From assembly GCA_002118135.1 (NCBI GenBank), contig BDIU01000038.1:62001-126000 (forward strand): a stretch of 64,000 nt of DNA, read 5' to 3'. This DNA is from Trebouxia sp. TZW2008 (taxonomy: Eukaryota > Chlorophyta > Trebouxiophyceae > Trebouxiales > Trebouxiaceae). Under the pieces are notes generated by a model. It saw only the letters and a program-made list of their open reading frames with translations. It did not search any database and was not told the origin of the DNA. Positions 13,019 to 22,700 of this stretch are shown piece by piece (position 1 is the stretch's first letter; every line of letters starts with the position of its first letter). The position numbers and the translations under genes are program-made.

Positions 13019-16000
13019 TTCATTATATACATTCATATAACATACCTTCATTATATACACATGTCATTCTGGATCTTATATCTAGATCTTATATATATAT
13101 ATATATATGGCTCTTTGTGGGACAGTGTGATTATGCCGTCCAAAACGGAATAGTTGTCGGCTGTACAGATGACGTCATCGCCTTGCACCTCCTCCACCCA
13201 TGCAAACATGTACAATTATCATGACCATTACGAGACGCATGTGAAGATCTATACACGTATTCCAAGAGGTATGTATGTGTGGATGCATGACATATGCACT
13301 TCTGTATGTTTGTACATGATACATGCCACACGACCTCTTGCTGTTGCAACACATGATGTATGCATTTTGTTGGCTGGTGAGTGCATCTCAAAAGCAGCTA
13401 AACTGCCACTTTTGGGCATGCTTGTTCTGAACATTCAAGGGCCGCCATACGGGGTCAAGTTGCCAGTCGGAAGGTACAATGTTGCCTGGTCATCTAGTTT
13501 TGAATGGCAACATGACACCGGCTGACTGGCTGTCTGACACTTGATTCTGGGCCCTGAGCTTGCAGAACAATCGTTTCCAAAAAGCATGTACAACATCCTT
13601 GGCAGCCCCTATCAAGAATTCACTAGAAGGCACTGCTGAGGATGCAAGGGAAGCTTCCAAGTCTGAGCATCAGCATGCAAACCCACAAATCAATGCTGAA
13701 GACTAGCATGCAGTCGTATTAGTTGGCGTGCAGGTTATGAAGGCCTGGCCTTCACATACAAGGAGACGTCCTTTGAAGCCAAGCACTGCAAAATGTGATG
13801 ACACCATGAGGATTCTCAGAAGCGCCATTGTTATCGAGCAACATGTCACCATGAAGCTCAAATCAGGCCGACTTGGCAAAACAGGACTTCGCCCAAATAG
13901 AATCAACGCCTGTGCTCAGATGTGCAATTGATTGTTGCCATGACTTCTGACATTAGCCCCAACTTGAAGTCATTATCAATGCGCAAGATGAAAGAGCGTT
14001 ACCTTGACATGTAAGGGGGGATCTTCTGAGCCAGTTACTACAAAGTGTGGTTGCACCATTGCCAATGACATTGTTATCATTGATACTGAACAAAATAAAT
14101 TTCCTTAGCATTGCTGCTGAATCAAACCGAGGGCCTTACCTTAACATACAAGGAGGAGTCCTCTGAGCCAGTGACCAGATAGCGTCCCACGAAGATTGAA
14201 TCACCCTTCTGGCACATGCTGACAAACTTGGGGTAGCTAACAGGCAGCACCTCGTCTGAGGGCTCAGCTTCCGGGTTCTGAGTAATGATCAACTGCATGG
14301 CATAGATTGAATGTCAGTAGCAGGTTATCTGAAGACTCAGCATCTTGACCAGTTGTGGCGATCACTGCATAAGGCATGATGCACAAGTTGAGAGCATTGG
14401 CGCTTTTGTCTGAGAGCTCAGCTTCAGATGCTCAAATGCATGCCATGTCATGGACAAGTCAGAAACATCAGCTTGGGGTGAAGATCAACTGCATTCCATG
14501 TCATGAACAAGTCAGCAATAACAATTTGGGGTGATGGTGATCAGCTGCTTGCGATGTCATGACCAGAGGTCATTTGAGGGCTCAGCTTTTGGGTCTAAGT
14601 GATGATCAGGTGCGTGGAACAAAGCCATGGTTCATTTTCGTGAAAACATGACTGGTGCAGAGACTGCTGGTTCAGCATTGAGGCATGATGCACAAGTGAA
14701 AACATTGATGTTTGTGTCTGAGGGCTAAGCCCCTGGTTTCTGAATGATGGTCAGCTGCATGCAGTAAGGTACAAAGTCAAAAGCGATGAGGCTGTCGATT
14801 CATGGCTGGGAAGTTGGGTCATCTTGAGCTATAGACTGTAAGAGGAATGTTGCAAAAGTTGAGAGCACTCATGCTTGTGTCTGAGGGCTCAGTATTTGGG
14901 TATCAATATTAGTATTCACACATTCCAGCACATGTGCTATGTGTGTGTGGCCCAAATCCTGTCTTGCCAGGCAGGCTTGTTCTGTAGCATTTGGGTGCAA
15001 AGTATTACTTGACTGCGTGCAATGTCATTGAAAGATCACAAGCAGCTATATGGATGGTGACAGCTGCATGCAACGCCATGAACAAGTCAAGACCAATGGG
15101 GTATGGCTGGGGCCTCAGCATTGAGGTTCTGGCAATGCATGCTTATTCCATGCATATGTGCAAATGTGCAAACAGACCCTTTGGCCTTATGTGAAAATTG
15201 CAGATCTGGATAGTCTGCGATGATGCATCTAGACAAACTCGACGACATTGATTTGGCGGCGATTGGCAAATGCTGCTGGACATGCCACAGGTGCGTGCTA
15301 TTGCTCAAACACAATGAACCCAATCATGCATGTTGAACTCAAGCAAATAGGTTCCTCACGCCTAGCACCTGAGCTATGATCTGCACGGTGACTTTCGTTG
15401 CATCGGCTGGTTCCCAAGTGACTTTCCTCAGAACTATTCTAATTACAATTGCAGTCAGGATGCAGTGATTGGTTCCTCACTGCACTGTCCTTATAAAGAG
15501 AATGTGTTTACGCCAAGTGTCCCCACAGAGAGAAAATTACTGTAGCTTGTAACAACAGCATGTTACATGCCAAAAGGCAACACACCTTTTGACCTTCCTT
15601 GACCTCCATTCTGTTGACATGCTCAGGCCAGCCCTTCTCATCAATCTCATGCTCCCGCATGACCATGATTTCCCGCCCTGTGGTGTCCAGCATGACTGCA
15701 CACAGCTTGCGGGTCTTCCTCATGGCCTCATTCAGGTTCTGGAGGGAAAGTCTGTGGAAGTCCACAGTGCCCCACTGCATTAGAGCGTTTAAGGTCAAAC
15801 ATGCTACATGGTTTAATGCAGATATGCAATCAAAATGATGAATTTGGTTGATAGCAAACCCGTCAGGCAGCAAGACACGTTGTGATAGCGACAACTGCAG
15901 GCATAACTTATGTACTTTAACAGGTGACTATGACGACATGTGATGTCAGCAGGCAGAGCAGTGACACTTACTGTAAGGTCACATCTGGCACAAGTGGCTC

Positions 16001-16064
16001 CGGCTTGCAAAAGTTGACATAGAGTGTCAACATCCTGGCAGCTAGGTCCGATGGTCACGACAAC
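7294..16064 (-). CDS. PK: pyruvate kinase, cytosolic plant type
   Basis: Transfers phosphate from phosphoenolpyruvate to ADP, the last step of glycolysis. Exons found (minus strand, 5' to 3'): 16064-15972 (TIGPS, ATCARCDL), 15774-15586 (WGTVDFH, MLDTTGREI), 14292-14140 (EVLPVSYP, KGDSIFVG, VTGSE), 12931-12656 (VEEVQGDDVIC, VDFISLSFTR), 12311-12088 (AKCETRQSLFNF with the catalytic-Lys region, SRGNLGLDVLPEKM, SPRPTR), 11320-11146 (AEATDVANAVLDG, GAETLRG), 9835-9666 (MSKLESIASSAVRAA), 8848-8685 (SKYRPAVPILTLVIP, SRSLFPVLA), 7999-7820 (KPRDHIVCVQ, FVIKIVSV), and a probable last exon about 7487-7294. Motif order fits the plant cytosolic clade, which has RGNLG instead of RGDLG. DTTGREI replaces the usual DTxGPE, so activity should be tested. 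The first exon (start codon) lies between 16070 and 16400 and is not resolved. A frame starting at 16396 and a KRTK at about 16108 are candidates. Nearly every intron holds decayed copies of a neighbouring exon. Confidence 0.9.
7640..7740. other. intron segment with CAGCAG run
   Basis: A short CAG/GCAG-rich run in the intron before the probable last pyruvate kinase exon. It gives open frames but no supported coding sequence. Confidence 0.5.
8105..9190 (-). repeat. decayed copies of the SKYRP/SRSLFPVLA exon of pyruvate kinase
   Basis: The intact exon is 8848-8685. Partial copies lie downstream at about 8540-8470 (EGRPAPQQCQISRSLFPVLA), 8355-8290 (QISQSVLSVLAA) and 8180-8105. A longer upstream copy spans about 9065-8950, with another near 9215-9150. 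Copies retain the shared core around the plus-strand word cctgccctcca. They have lost frames or boundaries and are regarded as non-coding echoes. Confidence 0.8.
9480..10150 (-). repeat. tandem copies of the MSKLES exon of pyruvate kinase
   Basis: The plus-strand word tccagcttggacat (or a close variant) occurs at about 9562, 9739, 9933 and 10121, spacing 177, 194 and 188 bp. The second (exon 9835-9666) has a clean frame, GT donor and AG acceptor. Others read MSKLDPVASS, LSNLESMTSSA and MSKLESIASSAV but run into stops or lack a donor. A further short echo of the exon's 3' end lies near 9350 (VTVYTHTGLT). Confidence 0.85.
10555..10745. repeat. two-copy tandem repeat in a pyruvate kinase intron
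   Basis: The words gtccagagtgtcaggg and gctcatctgtctc recur at about 10562 and 10691, followed by cctgca in both. The minus strand of the first copy is open (ALETDEHPDTLDFADADG), but this segment is not part of the pyruvate kinase family sequence. Confidence 0.7.
11025..11320 (-). repeat. duplicated 3' half of the GAETLRG exon
   Basis: The exon 11320-11146 ends with EKVFDHEYHFEALMR and a GTAAGC donor. Just downstream, 11110-11030 repeats the last part (HICKKAEKVFDHEYHFEALM) with few changes and again ends at a GT dinucleotide (gtcagt). A partial echo of the exon's 5' half lies at about 11510-11455 (plus words ccactccgtccaaaactgcattggcaa). Both extra copies could be skipped or mis-spliced. 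Confidence 0.9.
11660..12180 (-). repeat. 147-bp tandem array of a pyruvate kinase exon end
   Basis: The plus-strand word catggtg(tct) occurs at 11670, 11817, 11964 and 12111, exactly 147 bp apart each time. The copy at 12111 lies in the functional exon (12311-12088, RVVDTMISSPRPTR). The other three lie in the following intron and keep the cluster acc-ttgtgacaa-gatcagcttgcccagcatgt in varying states. Their frames are interrupted. Confidence 0.9.
12360..12490 (-). repeat. partial upstream copy of the AKCETRQSLFNF exon
   Basis: At about 12487-12410 the minus strand reads LQLMTQCETRPSRFNFKAI, a diverged copy of the start of the exon at 12311. It has an acceptor-like CAG but then shifts frame (SGRCHHAELEIS is the frame-shifted remnant of SDAIMLSRG). 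Confidence 0.85.
12966..13110. repeat. AT-rich dinucleotide microsatellite
   Basis: Two runs of (AT)n at about 12966-13016 and 13086-13108 separated by diverged AT-rich sequence. They lie between the functional VEEVQGDD exon (12931-12656) and an upstream partial copy of that exon at about 13200-13130. Confidence 0.95.
13130..13205 (-). repeat. partial copy of the VEEVQGDDVIC exon
   Basis: The minus strand reads VEEVQGDDVICTADNYSVLDG, nearly identical to the start of the functional exon at 12931. It then breaks into AT-rich DNA without the rest of the exon. Confidence 0.85.
13735..14930 (-). repeat. multiple partial copies of the EVLPVSYP exon
   Basis: The functional exon is 14292-14140. Copies of its 5' end (plus-strand gagggctcag-type core) recur at about 14258, 14411, 14576, 14720 and 14882, spacing 144-165 bp. 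Copies of its 3' end (acatacaaggag core) lie at about 13755 and 14012. Only the 14292-14140 copy is whole. Confidence 0.8.
14924..14990 (-). mobile_element. short LINE 3'-end fragment
   Basis: A stretch with cattccagca and gccaggcaggcttg matches the 3' terminal segment of the LINE relic near 20.0 kb and the one near 60.8 kb. Only this terminal piece is present. It lies in a pyruvate kinase intron. Confidence 0.6.
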
Positions 16065-16396
16065 TGCAGAAGCAGTGAAGGCTAGATGTCATCAACAGAC
16101 TTCGTGCGCTTAAGGCTTGCGCTGGACGTGAGTGGAGCGAGTGCAGGCTGGAAAAGCGGGCAAGTGGCGGTCAATCGACGTTATGAAGCAACCGATATGG
16201 TCGTATGCGCCTGATGACGCGGCACGCGCAGACCAGATGCGAGATACTGCAGACTGGCAACGCTTTCGTTCAGAAACGTGCCTTTCGTGGCTGTGAAGTC
16301 TGCTTCCGATGGATCGGCAGGCTCAAGCAGACTCCCCAAGTTTGTCTGCTTGAGAAAATGTGTTTTGGTCACGTATCCCGAGCTTCGACCGGGCAT

Positions 16397-16778
16397 ATTG
16401 CCGAGTCTCTCGACTAGTCGCTGCGACGCCGTGCAGCTTTAACGCTTGCACTGGCGAACAGAGTTCACGGCCACGCCTTCCGATCACTTGAATTGCGCTG
16501 ATGTGTCGGTCACCAGCGTCGCCAAGGCAGTCATGCAACTTGGGACCTCTGCTTTTCGACGGTTGCGACCCTTCTCGTTCGTTTTAGTCTTTGTTAGTCA
16601 GCCATGCGTGCAGCAGAAATGCCCTCTTGAAGGGCCCCTTCGCCCAGCCCTTCGCCCTTTCGAAGCAGCGACAGGGCGATTTGATCTAGTTGCTGGGCCG
16701 AGCTCTTACCTCTACAACAGCGTCGCGCTCACAACCCGGTCGCGCGGTCCAGCACTGACCTCCAGCGTCACCAGAAGT
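16397..16778. promoter_or_regulatory. divergent intergenic region, pyruvate kinase / T-protein
   Basis: A head-to-head spacer of about 0.4 kb or a little more between the 5' end of pyruvate kinase and the T-protein start at 16779. It must contain both promoters. An open plus-strand frame runs through it without an ATG in the right place, so it is taken as 5' UTR or promoter. I see no clear TATA box. Confidence 0.5.
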
Positions 16779-19700
16779 ATGAGGCAGAGCCTGACGCAGC
16801 TTCTGCCGCGACTTGAGGCGTCATGCTCGGCTTTATTGCAGAGACAGACGGGACCAGCTTGCACTAGTCAGTTTGTTCTAAGCGGTCTTGGTCAGCGAAC
16901 ATTTGCTGACGACGCCGATCTCAAGAAAACCCCACTGCATGCGTTTCATGTCGAGAATGGCGGTAAGCGTTGCCTGCTTTTGGAAGCGCTGATCTCGACT
17001 GCTTGCGGAAAGCATGTGGCGTTACCGCCGAGCATGCCAATCATCTGCGCTACGCAGGGAAAATGGTGCCTTTCGCCGGCTGGTCTATGCCCATCCAATA
17101 CAAAGAGAGCATCATGGATTCCAGTATACACTGCAGAAAGGACGCTGCCCTTTTCGATGTCGCGCATATGTGCGGAGCTAGTTTCAGGGTGCGCGCAATG
17201 CCTTGTGCGCCTGTCAACATATGTTGCTGCAGCTGTTGACACTTGAGCCTGATTCCTAAAAATTTGCTTCAGTCAGCCCTCAAACTGCACCATCTGCACT
17301 TGAAGCATGTATATATGTTCTCGTGACAGACACACTGCAAACCCTTACTGGTTCTGCAGGGCAAAGATGCCATTGAGTTGCTTGAGTCTCTGATTGTTGG
17401 AGACATTGCCAGCCTTGATGACCGCACAGGCACACTGAGTCTCTTCACAAATGAGAAAGGAGGCATTATTGATGACAGTGTGATTACAAAGGTTTGTCCT
17501 TGTTGGCGCTGTATGCATGCCGCTATTTGCTGCATGCATGCCTTTCCCTACTGCATTGTATGGATGTCACAGTCATGAGGCTTTGCATGTAAATTTGCTC
17601 CAGCTTGCGTGCCTAGGAAACACAGTACAGAAGAGTGTATTAGCCCAGGATGCATGCACGTGGTGATGAGAGTAACAATCCCTGATCTCCTGATCTTTTG
17701 TCAGAGCCGATGCAAGGGACTTCTGTTTGAATATGGCAGGCAGCCAGCTTATCATTGTGCTGCAGGTCACTGGTGAAGATGTGTACGTGGTCCTCAATGC
17801 TGGGTGCAGAGATAAAGACATTGAGCACATCCAGAGCCACACCAAAAAGTTCCAGGTCAGTCTGCGCTGCCTTTGGTCAAGTGGCTTAGCTCATGCATAA
17901 AATTGCATTTGCATCAGGTTTCACATGACTGGTCTCTTGGCATCCCATGGTGCTGCAGTACATGTCACCTCTATGCTTCAATCTCATTGATGTGACTGAG
18001 GCAGGGCAAAGGCAACAAGGCAGACTTCATTGCGACCGATGACAGATGCCTGTGATTCATCTAGTAATCAACTCTGGCCAAAGCTTGAATTTGGCATGTG
18101 AAAGCATGTCAACACCGCAGGGCAAAGGAAAGAAGGCAGCCTAGATTGTGCATGACACTTTCCTATGAATCGTTTTGTACGAGACTCTGGCCAAAGCGCG
18201 TAAGTGGCATCTCATAGCATGTAAACACTGCAGGGCAAAGGCAAGAAGGCAGACTTCATTGTGCATGACGATAGGTCCCTATTAGCCCTCCAGGGCCCTG
18301 CTGCGCATGAGGCCCTTCAGACCCACCTCAAGGACCTTGACCTCAACGAATTCTTCTTCAGCAATTTTGCCATTTTGGACATTGCTGGCATCCCCTGCTG
18401 GCTGACTCGAACAGGGTAAGACTGCATTTGCACAACTCAAACTTTGGCATTTTGTATGGTCAAGGGAGAACAATGGATGAACCATGATCAAAAACTTGCA
18501 GAATTGCAGTGTCATCTGCCCCTTGCCCTACAAAGATACCAAAAGCCAAAACACCGAAGCCTAGAAAACACTGAAACCTAAAAAAGCACTCCCCCTTGCA
18601 CCTGTAACGCCATGGAACAGTTCATGTGCAAGCTATGTGCAGTGCGTTTCAGGCTTAACAATGAGATGGGTCATGGTTTAATCTGTTCACCAGCTGAGCT
18701 CTGTCTGTGCAAGCTGTGTGCTGAGCGAATGTCAAACAAGCAACTTGTGACCGACAGCAGCACCTCAGCTAACAGCGCAGCGCAGATCAGAACATCCTCA
18801 ACTGCAGGCAGCTTCAGATCTGTTCAATTTGACTCGACACATTTGCTGAGGCGTAGATTGCTCGCGGTTTACATCATGGGATATTAACAAACAAGCAATG
18901 AGCATGACTGTGGGAAGGAAGCACTGTGTCATCAAAAGGTCAAGATCAGCGCCATGCGTTGTGCAATCCCTGCGCTGCTGCAACAGAAAACCGTCCCACA
19001 GGCAGTTGGCATGACAGTGGGATCATATTCAGCAGGAGGGGGCAGTCACAAACACATCCTTGTCAAGCTCAAGGCTGGATGCTGACACTTGATCGCTAAT
19101 CAAGACCTGTTGGTAATGCTGTCACATGTAACTATACGCCTTGAATAGCCAGCCCTACAAACAAAGTGAGTTTGCAAAACCTGTAGTTGGCGCCTTTGAG
19201 CAGCATGCCATCACCTACTTTTTGTAGTTCCTGCTGCTGGCACCCAATTGGTCCCAGAAGCACCTGCGCAGAGCCAACTGGGATCAGATGGCTGCATGCA
19301 GCAGGACCTACAAGCAACAGATGACGTTTTAATGCTGGAAGGCATTGTCTACAGCCCTTGCAACAATTGTCTCGTCATCATCATCTTCTACATGTGTCCT
19401 AGTGAGGTCTGTGACCCAGCTAGATGCATACAGAAGCAATGAACTGCATCCACCCGTTCTTAGTCCAAGGCATCAACTGTCCACATCATATATCGGTAGC
19501 AGGCAGGGACCTGTTTATGCTGTGAGTACATGCAACTGTAGATCCTGACCAGCCAAGCGCTACAGACAGACCGCACTGGCAAGAGCTGTGAATGATGCCT
19601 TGCAGCATCACTATGGCTGCCACTAAAACAATCTGGGCTGGGAGCAAACTTGGCTCCAGTGGCAAGTATTTACAAGTTGGCTACTCATGCAGTTAACACC

Positions 19701-22700
19701 TACCGACAGACGCAGGCCTCTCAAGCCAGTTGACTTTCACGCAAGATTGTTCTAGGCAGCAGGACCCCAAAAAAGTAAAATGACTGATGCTGGGAGGCAC
19801 TGACCAGATTTCTTGCAACTCAATGCTTGTCCATTTCAAGAAGTGCTCATAATCTAAAATCACACATTGCGAAGCCCTTATGCAGACTTACTGCATTGTC
19901 TGTAGGTCCTTGCGCAAGGACATGGACTATGTACCCAGTCCCCCATGTGATAGGGCTTAATAATAATAATAATAATCATCATTACATGTTCCAGCATATA
20001 CTACTAGGTATGTGTGGCACAAGTCCTATCTCGCTAGGCAGGCTTGTCTTGAGCGTCACGATATGGACGCCTGATGTTCAACTGTTGAAAGTCAGACAAA
20101 CAAATGTCATTCCAGATCTTCCTTGGGCAACCTGGAGGATTTGATCCTTGACTTGACCAAACAACATGACCTTAGGCAACCTAGTGTCTAGCATCCTGCA
20201 GACATGTCCATACCACCTAAGCCTCTTACTCCTCAGTTGGGAGTCCATGGAACAAGTTTGACACATTGACAGTATGGCTGCATGTGAAACACAGTCTCTC
20301 AAAAAAATGCCACAAATGTGTCTCAAACTCATCAAAAAGACAGACATAGCTGCACAGTGCTCGTTGAGCAGAGTCCATGTCTCTGATAGGGCTTGTGCTG
20401 CAGGTACACTGGCGAGGATGGTTTTGAAATCTCAGTGCCTGACAGCCACGCTGTGGAGCTGGCGGAGAAGCTGTTGGAGAACCAGAGGGTGAAGCTGACA
20501 GGGCTGGGCAGCAGAGATGCCCTGCGGTTGGAAGCTGGCCTGTGTTTGTATGGTAAGTAGACTTGGCATTGTGAGGTGCCATAAAATGTTGAACAGATTG
20601 CGTCCGTACCAAGAGCGTAGAACACGCACGTGGTTGATGTGCTGCATCTGCAAGCTGACTATGCACAGATTGCTTTTGTCATGCTTTTTGTCTCCAGATG
20701 TCTTTGACTGCAAGTCTGCTGCCCCTTCGCCGGCGCTAACAACCAAACAAATGCACACAACACAGTTGCAAGCCACTATAGCAACCTGCTCCTATGGTGC
20801 TCCTCTCATTGCATGTTTGCTGAAAACACCTGCTCCTCATCAAGACTGGCAGCTGCATCTTTCTGGAGTGAGATATCTACTTACAACATTCCTGTTGTTT
20901 GGGCTGAAAGGCAACTGAGCTCTTCAAGTTGTTGGAACTGAAAGGCATCTGGGCACTACAAGTTGTTTGGGCTGAAACGCAATTGGGCACTACAAGTTGT
21001 TCGGGCTGAAAGGCAACTGAGCACTTATCAAGCTGGTGTGCATGCAATGATGTGAATGAGCACATCCGGTCTTTTGAAGCAGGCTTGAACTGGACTGTTG
21101 ATGCTCATTGGCAACCCAGATTTGGTGTGAGCATCAAAACCCGTATACTGTCACAAGCCGACAGGCAATTTACAGGTGTTGGATTGTGCAGGCAATGACC
21201 TAAATGAGGCCATCACGCCCATTGAATCAGGCTTGAAGTGGACTGTTGATGCACATTGGCAACCCAGATTTGGTTTGAGCATCAAAACCCGTGTACTGTC
21301 ACAAGCCGACACGTAATTTACAGGTGTTGGATTGTGCAGGCAATGACCTAAATGAGGCCATCACGCCCATTGAATCAGGCTTGAACTGGACTGTTGATGC
21401 ACATTGGCAACCCAGATTTGGTTTGAGCATCAAAACCCGTATACTGTCACAAGCCGACAGGCAATTTACAGGTGTTGGATTGTGCAGGCAATGACCTAAA
21501 TGAGGCCATCACGCCCATTGAATCAGGCTTGAACTGGACTGTTGATGCACATTGGCAACCCAGATTTGGTTTGAGCATCAAAATCCGTATACTGTCACAA
21601 GCCAACAAGCAAATTACAGGTGTTGGGTTGTGCAGGCAATGACCTAGATCAGGACATCACACCCATTGAAGCAGGCTTGACGTGGAGTTGCGATACGTAT
21701 TGACAACTGATATTTTGTCCTGAGCAAGCTCGAGCAGACTGGCAATAGTACAGCTGCAATGGTGGCACAGTGCATCAAATCATTAGCTCTGAGATAATGA
21801 GCTGCAAGGCATATGATCACTGAGTGACCCAGACGATGTGCAGGCAATGACCTGGATGAGGACATCACGCCCGTTGAAGCAGGTTTGAAATGGACCATTG
21901 GCAAGTCAGATCTGATCTGCTAACAATCGACCCATTCACTGTCATGATCCGGCAGGCAACTCACAGGTGCATAGTTCCATGCAGGCAATGACCTAAATGA
22001 GGACATCACACCCATTGAAGCAGGATTGAAATGGACTATTGGCAAGAGGCGCCGAGATGCATGTGACTTCCTGGGAGGAGAGGTAGGTCTGCATAGTTTA
22101 ACGTGGCCAGCATGCACAGCTCTGCTTTGTTTTGAAAATGAAAAAAAAAGAAAGTCTATGCCATTAAATATCATAATGGGAGCCTCTGTCTAAAGAGGCA
22201 GCCCGGGGTTTGTTTTGCATTTGTTGTCTTAACTGGCAACATAAATGTTTGTGGAAAGTTGACCAGCTTGGAGTTTATGCACCATTCTTACAAAGACTCA
22301 ATGTGTGTGGTCTTCCGTTTAGCACAGGGTGCTGTGCATTCCGATTGCAATCATTTTGATGTTGCACAGTCGCGTGAAAACCAGGCATGTTCAGACGTCA
22401 GCTGGGTAGCGTCGCTCTCAGGTTGCAACAACCTCACAAAAGGAGAGCACAAGCTCTCCTGCTTATGCTTATGCTATGCATGCTGCATTCAAATCAGCTC
22501 ATAGCTCACTGGCATAAGGCTACTTCAGTTGGCACAGCGTTGCCACAGTAGCAGGCCCGCTCTCTTGCTGATTGCTTTTGACTTGAGAGCACCAAGCGTT
22601 CCATAGGCTTTTGCTGATGATATGCCCAGTGTTCACGAAGCAGGTGTTGAAGGAGGATGCTTTAGTCTGAGCCCATCTGATGTCAACTCTGCTTCCAATT

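Noticed and set aside
16446..16778. N-terminal extension of the T-protein frame
   Set aside because: The frame is open upstream but begins at TTG. The ATG at 16779 gives a typical mitochondrial presequence.
21044..21985. CRISPR array or satellite
   Set aside because: Units of 148 bp contain a recognisable T-protein exon and a splice acceptor. There are no short repeats with unique spacers.
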